NCBI RefSeq assembly: GCF_021513255.1
Contig: NZ_CP090977.1
Coordinates: 558,001-622,000, forward strand
Length of the DNA stretch: 64,000 bases
Reading direction: 5' to 3'
Source of the DNA: Planococcus sp. 107-1
GTDB taxonomy: Bacteria > Bacillota > Bacilli > Bacillales_A > Planococcaceae
Shown: positions 7,251 to 15,928 of the stretch, piece by piece
How the letters are laid out: each line of letters starts with the position of its first letter
Numbering within the stretch: position 1 is the stretch's first letter
The notes under the pieces: model-generated
Told to the model about the DNA's origin: nothing
The model's input: only the letters and a program-made list of their open reading frames with translations
Database searches by the model: none
Program-made: the position numbers and the translations under genes

Positions 7251-9365
7251 ATGGCCTTGGATCAGCGAAGCACGGCGATATTAGCATACTTGTCTCAAAC
7301 GCCGAGTTATGTCACTCCTCAAGAATTAATGGAGAAGTTTAAAATTTCCAAGCGCACTGCCTACTACGATATCGAAAAAATCAACGGATGGCTTGAAGAA
7401 AATAAACTGCCGCGCATTGAACATATCCGTTCAGCCGGCTTCCATCTCAAGAAAGAAACGGCTGAGGAAATCCCCGAACGGTTGAACCACATGCCGAAAT
7501 GGCATTATGAGTACTCGCCTAAAGAGCGGAAAGCGTGGCTGGCATTGTATTTGACGGCAAGGAGCGAAGCATTGTATCTCGAGAATTTAATGGAAAAGGT
7601 GAGGGTCAGCCGCAACACGGTGATTGAAGATCTGAAAGAGCTGAAGAAAGAATTGCAGAACTTTGAATTGGAATTGCAGTTTGAAAGAGCAGGAGGCTAT
7701 CAGATCAAAGGAAAAGAAGAAGACAAACGAAAAGTGATTGTCTTCTACCTCCAGCAATTATTGCCAAAGCAAAGCTGGCAATCCTTGCTGCTTCAACTTC
7801 CGATTTTATTCAATGAACAGCATGAAGAAATGGATCCGTTCATTTTCGAGAAAATGAAAGCGATCAAAGAAATTGCGATAGAAAGCGAAAAAGAATTGAA
7901 CATCCGCTACACCGATGATTTCTTGCATAGCCTTACGCTCAGGCTATTATTGTTCGGCAAAAGGCTGACAAGCGGCAAGAAAATTGTGGTGGATCCAATA
8001 GAAAAAGAGGTATTGCGCAAGACAAATGAATACCGGGCAGCGCAAGGGATTGCAGAAAAGTTATCAAAGCTGTTTGAAATCGCATTTCCGGAAGATGAAG
8101 TTTTCTACATCACGAAGCATTTGCTGAGTTCAAGAATCCAATTCGCAGACAGCCTTTTTGAAAACAGCAGCCGGCATTTGATGAAAGTGCTGGCGGAGAC
8201 CGTTTCCCATATGGTTTCGGATTTTCAACGGTATGCCTGTATTTTCTTCGAAAATCGCGATGAAGTCGAGAATGGCCTTTTCTTGCATATAAAGTCCGCT
8301 TATTACCGCGTACTGTATGGATTAGAAGTCGATAGCCACTTAGCGAATTCCATCCAGGAAAAGTATCCGGATACATTCCGGATCACCAAAAAAATAATCG
8401 ATCATCTTCAGAACATTACCGGCAAAAAGGTCAATGATGAAGAAATTGCGTTAATCGCAATCCATTTCGGGGGCTGGCTGGAAAAGATGGGGAAAAAGCC
8501 GGTCAGCCGGAAATCGGTTTTGCTCGTATGCAACAACGGAATTGGAACATCCCGATTGCTCCAGCATCAGCTGGAAGGGTTATTTTCAACAGTGGACGTC
8601 GTCGATTGTGTTTCGCTGCGGGATTTTGAAAACAATTCCTATGAAGTGGATTTTGTCATTTCGACCATTCCGCTTGAAGAAAAAGGAAAGCCGGTATTTG
8701 TGGTCAGTCCCATTCTGACAGAGATTGAAAAAGAGAAGCTGCTCAAAAAAGTAAATGCCTTTATTGGCGTAAAGCCGGTGAAGGCGCATTCGGTTGAAGC
8801 CTTGTTATCGATCATTGAGAGCCATGCAGATATCCGAGACCGGAAAAACCTGCAAAGGGAATTGCGCGAGTACTTGTATCAGAATCCGACATCTTCCCGC
8901 AAGGAAGAAAAGCCGAATTTGAGCAGCTTGCTGAAGATTCAGCACATCCAAACGCTGGAAAGTGTATCGGATTGGCGAAAAGCCATTCAAATCGCAGCCG
9001 CTCCTCTCGTTGAAAATCATTTCATCGAAACCGATTATGTCGAAGCCATGATTGACGTTCTGGATAAAACCGGACCGTACGTAGTTGTTTCTCCGCTGAT
9101 TGCGATTCCGCATGCAAGACCGCAAGACGGGGTCAATGAGTTGGGTATGAGTCTCCTGCAGCTGAAAAACAGCATCTCTTTCTCGGAGAAAGGAACCCAT
9201 CCTGTGAAATTGCTTATTGTGCTTGCAGCGGTAGATGGTGACAGCCATTTGAAAGCTCTCGGAGAACTGACAAAAATATTAAACGATAAAAAGTTGAAGG
9301 ACCAGCTTATCGCTGCAGAATCAGCCGAAAAAATCTATGAATTGATCCAGATGCATGCGCAATGA
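7251..9365 (+). CDS. PRD-containing PTS-regulated transcription factor (MtlR/LicR type)
   Basis: A 704-residue multidomain regulator. In order: an HTH_11 winged helix (about 5-60, FKISKRTAYYDIEKI), a second Mga-like helix-turn-helix (about 85-135, VRVSRNTVIEDLKEL), two PRD domains (about 195-300 and 310-415), a GatB-like EIIB with Cys427 in LLVCNNGIGTSR, and a fructose/mannitol-type EIIA with His621 in IAIPHARPQDG. Such proteins activate sugar operons and are tuned by phosphorylation from HPr and the cognate EIIB. ATG start with AAGGAGG. It precedes the EIIA gene by 33 bp in the same direction and most likely controls that operon. Confidence 0.9.
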   Translation: MALDQRSTAILAYLSQTPSYVTPQELMEKFKISKRTAYYDIEKINGWLEENKLPRIEHIRSAGFHLKKETAEEIPERLNHMPKWHYEYSPKERKAWLALYLTARSEALYLENLMEKVRVSRNTVIEDLKELKKELQNFELELQFERAGGYQIKGKEEDKRKVIVFYLQQLLPKQSWQSLLLQLPILFNEQHEEMDPFIFEKMKAIKEIAIESEKELNIRYTDDFLHSLTLRLLLFGKRLTSGKKIVVDPIEKEVLRKTNEYRAAQGIAEKLSKLFEIAFPEDEVFYITKHLLSSRIQFADSLFENSSRHLMKVLAETVSHMVSDFQRYACIFFENRDEVENGLFLHIKSAYYRVLYGLEVDSHLANSIQEKYPDTFRITKKIIDHLQNITGKKVNDEEIALIAIHFGGWLEKMGKKPVSRKSVLLVCNNGIGTSRLLQHQLEGLFSTVDVVDCVSLRDFENNSYEVDFVISTIPLEEKGKPVFVVSPILTEIEKEKLLKKVNAFIGVKPVKAHSVEALLSIIESHADIRDRKNLQRELREYLYQNPTSSRKEEKPNLSSLLKIQHIQTLESVSDWRKAIQIAAAPLVENHFIETDYVEAMIDVLDKTGPYVVVSPLIAIPHARPQDGVNELGMSLLQLKNSISFSEKGTHPVKLLIVLAAVDGDSHLKALGELTKILNDKKLKDQLIAAESAEKIYELIQMHAQ

Positions 9366-9398
9366 TGGATTGGATCTTACACAGAAAGGGTTATGGAT

Positions 9399-9836
9399 AT
9401 GAAATTCCTTGAAGAAAAACTAGTGGCGCTGGATATTCCTGCAGAAACGCCGGAAGCTGCCATTAAAGCTGCAGGCGACTTGTTGGTTGCAAGTGATTTG
9501 GTCGAATCGGGGTATGTGGAGGCGATGGTCGAATCGTACAGGGAAAACGGTCCGTATTTTGTCCTCGCGCCGCAAATCGCTTTGCCGCATGCAAGGCCGG
9601 AAGATGGAGTGAAAGAAGCATCGGTCGCTTTTGTCCGGCTAAAAGACCCGGTTGTTTTTGGCAGTGCAGCGAACGACCCCGTTTCCTTGGTCTTCGCTCT
9701 CGGGGCATCGACGAGTGATGAGCATTTACTGGTGATGAAGGAATTGGTCATGTTATTGAACAACCCGGAAAAAGTTGAGCGCTTAAAAAATATTAACAGC
9801 TACGAAGAACTTAAAATCGTGTTAGGGAGGAATTAA
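9399..9836 (+). CDS. PTS EIIA component, fructose/ascorbate type (UlaC-like)
   Basis: A 145-residue cytosolic EIIA. The phosphorylated His64 sits in IALPHARPEDG, the same motif as in the EIIA domain of the upstream regulator, so the two are paralogous modules. An in-frame ATG lies 6 bp earlier (9393) but only 2 bp after the Shine-Dalgarno GAAAGGG; the ATG at 9399 has an 8-bp spacing and is preferred. It hands phosphate to the EIIB encoded 2 bp downstream. Confidence 0.88.
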   Translation: MKFLEEKLVALDIPAETPEAAIKAAGDLLVASDLVESGYVEAMVESYRENGPYFVLAPQIALPHARPEDGVKEASVAFVRLKDPVVFGSAANDPVSLVFALGASTSDEHLLVMKELVMLLNNPEKVERLKNINSYEELKIVLGRN

Positions 9837-9838
9837 AA

Positions 9839-10108
9839 ATGAAAATTTTATGTGTATGCGGATTGGGGCAAGGAACGAGTTTAATTTTAAGAATGAACGT
9901 CGAGCAAGCTTTGGGAGAAAAGGGCATCATGGCTGACGTGGAACACATTGATTTGTCGTCGGCGACCAGCATGAGCGCAGATTACATCATCACCAGCAAC
10001 GAACTGGCAGAAAGCCTGCAAGACCACCCAGCGAAAGTGATTATCGTCAATAATTACTTTGACATGGACGAGATCAATGCAGCGATAGAAAACAACATAC
10101 CTGCATAA
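9839..10108 (+). CDS. PTS EIIB component, ascorbate type (UlaB/SgaB-like)
   Basis: An 89-residue EIIB of the lactose/ascorbate (GatB-like) fold. The CVCGLGQGTS phosphate loop holds the presumed phosphocysteine Cys7, matching the C-G-x-G-Q-G-S/T-S loop of UlaB. AGGGAGG ends 8 bp before the ATG. It sits between the EIIA and EIIC genes. Confidence 0.88.
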   Translation: MKILCVCGLGQGTSLILRMNVEQALGEKGIMADVEHIDLSSATSMSADYIITSNELAESLQDHPAKVIIVNNYFDMDEINAAIENNIPA

Positions 10109-10148
10109 AAAGAGAGCCACTTCTATTTTAATCAGATAAAGGGGATGA

Positions 10149-11450
10149 ATGAGAATGGATGCTATTTTTTGGATTTCAAATAACGTGTTTGGCACACCGG
10201 CCATTTTGCTAGGCATTATCGTATTGATCGGGTTGCTGCTGCAGAAGAAAACGGCGAGCCAGCGAGTGAGCGGGACCTTTAAAGCCATCATCGGCTTTTT
10301 GATCATCAGTGCCGGAGCGAATATTATCGTCGGGGCTTTGACCGTCTTTGAGCCGCTTTGGAAAGAAGTGTTCAATTTATCCGGGGAAACTTTGGGAGAG
10401 TACATGGGGCAAGAACTTTTCAACTCCGAATACGGGAGTGCGGTCACGCTGGCGATGACCCTCGGTTTCTTGATCAATGTCTTGCTCGCCCGGTTCACTC
10501 GCCTGAAATACATTTATTTGACAGGGCATATGATGTTCTGGACAACCACGATTTTTGCAGGGATTGCGGTTCACGCTGCGCCGGACGTCTCTTTCTTTAA
10601 ACTGGTCATTTTCCTTTCGGTGATCATGGGGATTTACTGGACCGTCCAGCCGGCTTTGGTTCAACCATTCGTCCGGAAAATTGTAGGCAACGACAATATC
10701 GCCCTTGGCCATACTTCGGCATCCGTCGGTTTGCTTGCAGCTTTCGGCGGAAAGCTTTGGGGCAATAAAGAAAATGATTCAGAAAAGATCAAACTGCCGA
10801 AAGGCCTTGAATTCTTAAGAGATTCAAACGTCATCACGGCACTTACCATGGGCTTATTGTTCTTGACGGGTGCCATTATCATTTCGTTCAAAGATACACC
10901 AGGAGCTGCAGAACTGGTAGCAAGTTCCGGCAATCAAAGCTTCATTGTCTATGCCATTATCCAGTCGTTCACGTTCACAGCCGGGATTGCGGTCGTATTG
11001 ACGGGTGTCCGGATGTTTATCGGTGAAATTGTACCGGCATTTAAAGGGATTGCGACGAAAATCGTACCCGGTGCAAGACCGGCACTGGACAACCCGATCC
11101 TTTTCCCATATGCACCAAATGCGGTCATTTTAGGATTCCTTGGATCGTTCGTAGGGGCTTTGCTTTGGTTGGTAGTATTAGGAAATACGGTCGGCTACAT
11201 TTTTGTGCCGACGATGATCGTGCTATTCTTCCACTCTGCTACTGCAGGTGTTTTCGGGAACTTAACAGGTGGCGTCAGAGGAGCGGTCATGGGCGGTTTC
11301 GTCACGGCAACAGTTGTCGCTTGGGGGCAATACATTACCGTGAAAATGCTTTTATCCGATACGATTCCGGATACAGCGATGTGGGCAGCCGATTCGGATA
11401 TGTTCATCCTTGGGCCGATCATCCGACTGCTGGCGCAACTGCTATTATAG
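10149..11450 (+). CDS. PTS EIIC component, ascorbate family (UlaA/SgaT-like)
   Basis: A 433-residue integral membrane EIIC of the UlaA/SgaT family, with about eleven hydrophobic segments and the family stretches GFLIISAGANIIVGAL, YGSAVTLAMTLGF, GHTSASVGLLAAF and LDNPILFPYAPNAVILGF. This family carries L-ascorbate in E. coli, but many members have unknown substrates. The downstream genes here do not match the ula pathway (no UlaD/E/F-type decarboxylase or epimerases), so ascorbate is not assumed. Starts at 10149 or 10155 are both possible after AAAGGGG. Confidence 0.88.
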   Translation: MRMDAIFWISNNVFGTPAILLGIIVLIGLLLQKKTASQRVSGTFKAIIGFLIISAGANIIVGALTVFEPLWKEVFNLSGETLGEYMGQELFNSEYGSAVTLAMTLGFLINVLLARFTRLKYIYLTGHMMFWTTTIFAGIAVHAAPDVSFFKLVIFLSVIMGIYWTVQPALVQPFVRKIVGNDNIALGHTSASVGLLAAFGGKLWGNKENDSEKIKLPKGLEFLRDSNVITALTMGLLFLTGAIIISFKDTPGAAELVASSGNQSFIVYAIIQSFTFTAGIAVVLTGVRMFIGEIVPAFKGIATKIVPGARPALDNPILFPYAPNAVILGFLGSFVGALLWLVVLGNTVGYIFVPTMIVLFFHSATAGVFGNLTGGVRGAVMGGFVTATVVAWGQYITVKMLLSDTIPDTAMWAADSDMFILGPIIRLLAQLLL

Positions 11451-11484
11451 GAAAATCATGAATTGAGGGAATGGAGGGCGAAAT

Positions 11485-12477
11485 ATGAGTTTTATCCGTA
11501 CGCTTCGCGGCGATATCACACCGGAAGAACTGGGTTTTACTTATTCCCATGAACATATTGTCTGCCGCCCGGCTTACTGGGCAGAACGGGAAGCCGATGA
11601 TTTGCTATTGGATGACAAAGAAAAGTCCAAGCTGGATGTAGCAGATTTCAAGAACTACGGAGGACATTCAATCGTCGATGCAACCGCAATCGATTACGGC
11701 CGGGACGTTGAAGCGGTAAAAGAAATATCGGAGGAGCTGGATGTCCATATTGTGGGCACTGCCGGATTCAACAAAAGCTTTCTGTGGGATGCGTCTATCA
11801 AAAACAGCTTAAAGCCGATCCTTGGCGATTACCGGACATATAACGACTGGATTGAAGCAAAAAGCATCAATGAACTCACGGAGTTCGTCATCAGGGAAGT
11901 CGAGGAAGGACTGGAAGGCACGCCGTATAAAGCGGGGCAAGTGAAATTCGGCACCGGCTATAATCGGATCACGCCGCTTGAAGAAAAAACCTTGCGTGCT
12001 GTTGCAAGGGCGCATCTGGAAACAAAAGCGCCTTTGCATTCCCATACAGAAGCTGGAACGATGGGGCTTGAACAGATTGAATTGCTGAAATCAGAAGGCG
12101 TCGACTTGTCGTTTATGAGTTTTGGCCATATGGACCGGAACCCTGACCCTTATTACCATGAGCAAATTGCCAGCACGGGCGCATACCTCAGCTTTGACGG
12201 TATCGCGAAAATCAAATATGCGCCTGAAAGTACGCGGATTGCCTGTATATTGGAGCTTGTGAAAAAAGGCTATGAAAATCAAGTTTTAGTGAGCGGGGAT
12301 ACGGCACGGAAAAGCTATTATAAACATTACGATTACGGGCTTGGCCTGGAGTATATTATCGCGAAATGGGTGCCGCGATTTGTGGATGACGCAAACAAAC
12401 AAGGCTACGACGGAGAAGCGCTTGTGAAAAAATTCTTTATTGAAAATCCTGCACGCTGTTTTACATTTAACCGGTAG
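11485..12477 (+). CDS. Phosphotriesterase-family metal-dependent hydrolase
   Basis: A 330-residue TIM-barrel hydrolase of the phosphotriesterase/PHP family. The binuclear metal site is complete: His22 and His24 in SHEH, the bridging (carboxylated) Lys154 in GQVKFGTG, His187 in LHSHTEAG, His215 in FGHMDRN and Asp272 in SGDTAR. Members hydrolyse lactones or phosphoesters. Its place after the EIIC gene suggests it acts on the imported, phosphorylated compound or a lactone made from it; the substrate is unknown. ATG start; the Shine-Dalgarno (GAATGGAGGGCG) is good. The creatininase-family gene begins 13 bp later. Confidence 0.88.
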   Translation: MSFIRTLRGDITPEELGFTYSHEHIVCRPAYWAEREADDLLLDDKEKSKLDVADFKNYGGHSIVDATAIDYGRDVEAVKEISEELDVHIVGTAGFNKSFLWDASIKNSLKPILGDYRTYNDWIEAKSINELTEFVIREVEEGLEGTPYKAGQVKFGTGYNRITPLEEKTLRAVARAHLETKAPLHSHTEAGTMGLEQIELLKSEGVDLSFMSFGHMDRNPDPYYHEQIASTGAYLSFDGIAKIKYAPESTRIACILELVKKGYENQVLVSGDTARKSYYKHYDYGLGLEYIIAKWVPRFVDDANKQGYDGEALVKKFFIENPARCFTFNR

Positions 12478-12490
12478 GAGGCGGAAGGCT

Positions 12491-13224
12491 TTGAATTTCC
12501 AACAGGAAAATTCGTTTGAAGTGAAAGAAAAAATTGCAGCCAGTAAAGTCGCGATATTGCCGATTGGCGCAGTCGAAGCCCACGGCCCCCATTTGCCGCT
12601 GGGTACGGATAATTATTTGGCTGAACGCCTGGCAGCGCGTGGGCGGAAAGAACGGGTGCATTCGTTTTGCCGACGATGCCTTACGGGCAAGTTTGGAGCT
12701 TGAAGAATTTCCCCGGCAGCATCAATGTCAGCAACGAATCCTTGATTGGGCTGCTGGTCGATATCGGCACGAGCCTGCATCATCAAGGGTTTCAAGTGTT
12801 CGCAATGATCAATGGACATTTGGGAAATGCTGTGGCTTTAAAAGAAGCGGCAAGGAAACTGGCTGAAACTGTGCCGGGCTTGAAAGTTCTTTATCTATTT
12901 TATCCTGGCGTGAAAGAAGCGACAGAACGCGTCCGGGAAACACCGTCCTCGCATTCAAGCTATTTTCATGCGTGCGAAATTGAAACCTCGTACATGCTGT
13001 ATTTAGCGGATGAATATGTGGACATGTCAAAAGCCATCACCGACATCCCGACAATTCCGATGATGGCAGATGTAACGCCGACTCCATGGGAAGAATTTAC
13101 GAAGACGGCGGTCCTCGGGGATGCGAAACTCGCGACAAAAGAAAAAGGGCAACAGATTATTGAAGTGGCGATTTCAAATATGGTCCGGTTGATAGAAGAG
13201 GCGCAAGTGAATGCGAATGTGTAA
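12491..13224 (+). pseudogene. Creatininase-family amidohydrolase, frameshifted
   Basis: A creatininase superfamily enzyme (Zn/Mn amidohydrolases acting on cyclic amides or formamides). The N-terminal metal site reads LPIGAVEAHGPHLPLGTDNY, and later segments include YGQVWSLKNFPGSIN, INGHLGN and HACEIETS. Start TTG at 12491 with TAGGAGGCGG upstream. The frame breaks near 12639-12643: with one extra base (CGTGTGGCGG in place of CGTGGGCGG) the sequence reads RVAERTGAFVLP and runs on to 13224. Repaired length is about 244 residues, normal. It is the second hydrolase of this PTS operon and fits opening of a lactam or amide. Likely a sequence error. Confidence 0.8.
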
Positions 13225-13257
13225 GATTGAATGGAGAAGTTGAGGAGCTGATGTGAA

Positions 13258-13992
13258 ATGTTAAGTGCTTATTTTGAACGCGCAAAAGAAAGGCTCGAGC
13301 TAGTCGAAAAAAATGAAAGCGAACGCTTAAAGCAAGCCGCGCAGAAAGTGGCGGATGTCATTCAAGCAGGCGGCATCATCCAATTATTCGGCTGTGGGCA
13401 TTCGCATATTTTGACCGAAGAAGTTTTCTACCGGGCGGGCGGCCTTGTGCCGATTAAGCCGATTTTTGTCGAACCGCTCATGCTGCATGAAGGAGCTGTC
13501 CGGTCTTCGCAATTGGAACGGAAAAACGGATTTGCCGATACGTTTCTGGAGGATCAGGATTTCAGGCCGGAAGATATCGTCTTCGTCCTGTCTACTTCGG
13601 GGCGTAATCCCGTACCGGTGGATGTAGCAGAAGCCGCTCGCAAAAAAGGGGCGTTTGTCATTGGGATCACTTCCAAGGAATATTCGCAAAGCCAAACCTC
13701 GCGCCATGTGAGCGGAAATTACTTATTCGACTCGGTGGACCTTGTCATTGATAATTATTCAGTTGTGGGCGATGCCGTATTGAACTACAACAAAGTCAAA
13801 GTTCCATTCGGGCCGACTTCTACGGTTGTCGGTGCAGTCATCTTGAATGCCATCTTCGCTGAAGCAATCCAGATGATGGCAGATAACGGCTTTGAACCCC
13901 CGATTTTCCTCAGCGGAAATGTTGACGGAGCTGACAAGCACAACCAGCTGTTGATTGATCAGTACCGGGAACGGATTGAATTATTGAGATAA
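13258..13992 (+). CDS. SIS-domain protein, UPF0309 family
   Basis: A 244-residue sugar isomerase (SIS) domain protein of the UPF0309 family. The phosphosugar-binding loops are visible: LFGCGHSH near residue 44 and VLSTSGRNPVPVD near 110, with DYS-type SNYSVVGDA-like sequence near 165. SIS proteins isomerise, transfer or sense phosphosugars, so this is the phosphosugar-handling member of the PTS operon. ATG start with TGAGGAG upstream. The operon ends here at a strong terminator. The reaction is unknown. Confidence 0.85.
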   Translation: MLSAYFERAKERLELVEKNESERLKQAAQKVADVIQAGGIIQLFGCGHSHILTEEVFYRAGGLVPIKPIFVEPLMLHEGAVRSSQLERKNGFADTFLEDQDFRPEDIVFVLSTSGRNPVPVDVAEAARKKGAFVIGITSKEYSQSQTSRHVSGNYLFDSVDLVIDNYSVVGDAVLNYNKVKVPFGPTSTVVGAVILNAIFAEAIQMMADNGFEPPIFLSGNVDGADKHNQLLIDQYRERIELLR

Positions 13993-13995
13993 ACT

Positions 13996-14028
13996 AAAAC
14001 CCCGAACCTTTTGCAGGTTCGGGGTTTT
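13996..14028. terminator. Bidirectional terminator between convergent genes
   Basis: AAAACCCCGAACCT pairs with AGGTTCGGGGTTTT. It serves the plus-strand PTS operon and the converging minus-strand gene at 14040-14366. Confidence 0.9.
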
Positions 14029-14039
14029 GTAATGGATGC

Positions 14040-14366
14040 TTAGGCAACACTGCGGCAAGCTTCGGCGCATTCGAAGCAAGCTTCCGCACATTTTTGGCAA
14101 TGGTCGTGGTCATGTTTCTGGCATTCTGTTCCGCATGCTTCGCAAATTGTCGCGCATACTGCCGCCAGTTCAGCAACGAAAGGCGAATTGCGGGTAATCG
14201 CATGCTCTAAGTATGCACAGATATCTGCGCATTCCCGGTCCAGCCGAATGCAAGGGGCCATCATTTTCACGTCGTCTTCTTGCAAGCAAGCATCGAAGCA
14301 ATGGTTGCAAGCGGCGGCGCAGTCGTGCAGCGCCTTGATTAATTCTGCATGTTGTTCGTGTGCCAT
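14040..14366 (-). CDS. Four-helix-bundle copper-binding protein (Csp/DUF326 family)
   Basis: A 108-residue cysteine- and histidine-rich cytosolic protein. Repeated C-x3-C and C-x2-C pairs (CAAACNHC, CADIC, CATICEACGTEC, CQKCAEACFECAEAC) line what should be a four-helix bundle, as in the Csp3 copper-storage proteins and B. subtilis YhjQ. There is no signal peptide, so it probably stores Cu(I) in the cytosol. ATG at 14366 has a GGAGG box 6 bp upstream on the minus strand. A much longer upstream extension of the frame is antisense to the next gene and is not used. Confidence 0.85.
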   Translation of the reverse strand: MAHEQHAELIKALHDCAAACNHCFDACLQEDDVKMMAPCIRLDRECADICAYLEHAITRNSPFVAELAAVCATICEACGTECQKHDHDHCQKCAEACFECAEACRSVA

Positions 14367-14535
14367 AGTGAAAACCTCCATTTTTGTATTTTGGGATTCA
14401 ATGTTTGATTTCCCTTTTGAAGCGGCTTTAAACGAAAATAGGGTGAAATAGGCTGAACGCAAATAAAAAATCTCCCCCTTCAAGCTAAGCATTATGCTAA
14501 GATATAGAATAATCCAAAAAGGGGAGAGATTTTCC

Positions 14536-15081
14536 ATGTTTATACATAAGATTGACGAAGACTTATCGTTGAAAGTAGTGGAAATGCGGGATGCGGAACG
14601 AATTTTCGAACTGACCGACAATTCACGGGAACATTTGAAAGCGTGGCTGCCATGGCTGGACTTCACTACGGAATTAAAGGATACCCAAGACTTCATTAAA
14701 TCCGGCAGCAGCAATTTCATCGAAGGGAAGAGCTTAAACACCGCAATTCTCTTTAAAGGCGAAATTGTCGGAGTGGCGGGTTTCAATAATATCAACCCGG
14801 CGAATAAAACCGCTTATATCGGCTACTGGATCGGCAAAGACTACCAAGGGCACGGCATCATGACACGGACGGCAAAAGCATTGACGGATTATGCATTTAC
14901 TGAATTGAAGCTTAACAAAGTGGAGATCCGTGCTGCTGTTGAAAATACGAAAAGCCGCGGCATCCCGGAACGCCTTGGCTATGTGCAGGAAGGGACTATC
15001 CGGCAGGCAGAACGGCTATATGACCATTACGTCGACCATGTCGTCTACGGAATACTGGCCGAAGAATGGAATAAGAAATAA
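14536..15081 (+). CDS. GNAT-family N-acetyltransferase (RimJ/RimL type)
   Basis: A 181-residue acetyltransferase of the ribosomal-protein-serine acetyltransferase group. The LKAWLPWLDF segment near the N terminus, the acetyl-CoA loop GIMTRTAKALTDYAF and the end motif IRAAVENTKSRGIPERLGY are typical. The ATG at 14536 has GGGGAG 9 bp upstream; an in-frame codon further upstream lacks a ribosome site. The acceptor is unknown. Confidence 0.85.
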   Translation: MFIHKIDEDLSLKVVEMRDAERIFELTDNSREHLKAWLPWLDFTTELKDTQDFIKSGSSNFIEGKSLNTAILFKGEIVGVAGFNNINPANKTAYIGYWIGKDYQGHGIMTRTAKALTDYAFTELKLNKVEIRAAVENTKSRGIPERLGYVQEGTIRQAERLYDHYVDHVVYGILAEEWNKK

Positions 15082-15087
15082 AACAGA

Positions 15088-15118
15088 AACAGCGGCTTTC
15101 ACACAGCCGTTGTTTTTT
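15088..15118 (+). terminator. Intrinsic terminator after the GNAT gene
   Basis: AACAGCGGCT pairs with AGCCGTTGTT (one G-T pair), followed by a T run. Confidence 0.75.
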
Positions 15119-15202
15119 AGTTGAAAAAAGATACCGGAAAAATCTGAAAAGAGTAGAATGGAAGTACATAAACCATTCATCTTTAGAAATGGGGTGCTTC
15201 TG

Positions 15203-15928
15203 GTGTCCATTGAAATTGATGTAAAAGGAGTCAGCAAAAGCTACGGAAAAACGAAAGTGCTGCGAGACATTCATCTCCAAATTCAACGAGGCCAGATTTA
15301 CGGGTTGATAGGGCCATCAGGTTCGGGAAAGACGACACTCGTCAAATTGATCGTCGGCATTGATTCTGCAGATGAAGGAGATGTAGAGGTATTCGGCATA
15401 AAGATGCCGAATCTGGACTTGCTGCAGGACATTGGCTATATGGCTCAATCAGATGCGCTGTATCTTGAACTCACGGGTTATGAAAATCTGGCTTTTTTTG
15501 CTTCGCTTTATCCAATGAAGAAAACAGAAATGAAAAAGCGGATCGCTTATGCCGCAGAACTCGTCAAACTGACAGGCGAGTTGAAAAAGAAAGTATCGGC
15601 TTATTCCGGCGGGATGAAGCGCCGCTTGTCGCTCGCCATTGCTCTTGTCCATGATCCGAAGATTTTGATTTTGGACGAACCGACTGTCGGCATCGATCCT
15701 GAACTAAGGCTATCCATCTGGAATGAATTGATGCATCTGAAAAATGAACACCAAAAAACCATCTTGATCACGACCCACGTAATGGACGAAGCGGAGAAAT
15801 GCGATATTGTCGCAATGGTCCGGAACGGCGCACTCATCAAAAACGGTTCCCCTGACGATTTAAAAGCGGCATACGGCGCCAACCAATTGGAAGAAGTATT
15901 CTTGCAGGCGGGGAGGGAGCAGTCATGA
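15203..15928 (+). CDS. ABC-2 type exporter, ATP-binding protein
   Basis: A 241-residue ATPase subunit with Walker A GPSGSGKTT, signature YSGGMKRRLS, Walker B ILILDEPTVGID and switch-region TTHVMDEAEKC. The GTG at 15203 is chosen because GGGGTG lies 6 bp upstream and the protein then starts directly at the first strand (SIEIDVKGVSKSYG); an ATG at 15158 has no ribosome site. Its TGA overlaps the ATG of the permease (ATGA). The pair resembles drug or antibiotic-peptide exporters; the cargo is unknown. Confidence 0.88.
   Translation: MSIEIDVKGVSKSYGKTKVLRDIHLQIQRGQIYGLIGPSGSGKTTLVKLIVGIDSADEGDVEVFGIKMPNLDLLQDIGYMAQSDALYLELTGYENLAFFASLYPMKKTEMKKRIAYAAELVKLTGELKKKVSAYSGGMKRRLSLAIALVHDPKILILDEPTVGIDPELRLSIWNELMHLKNEHQKTILITTHVMDEAEKCDIVAMVRNGALIKNGSPDDLKAAYGANQLEEVFLQAGREQS

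Noticed and set aside
9393..9398. Upstream ATG for the PTS EIIA gene
   Set aside because: Only 2 bp from the ribosome site; the ATG at 9399 has normal spacing.
14367..14795. Upstream extension of the copper-binding protein frame
   Set aside because: Antisense to the GNAT gene; the internal ATG at 14366 has a good GGAGG box and gives the family length.
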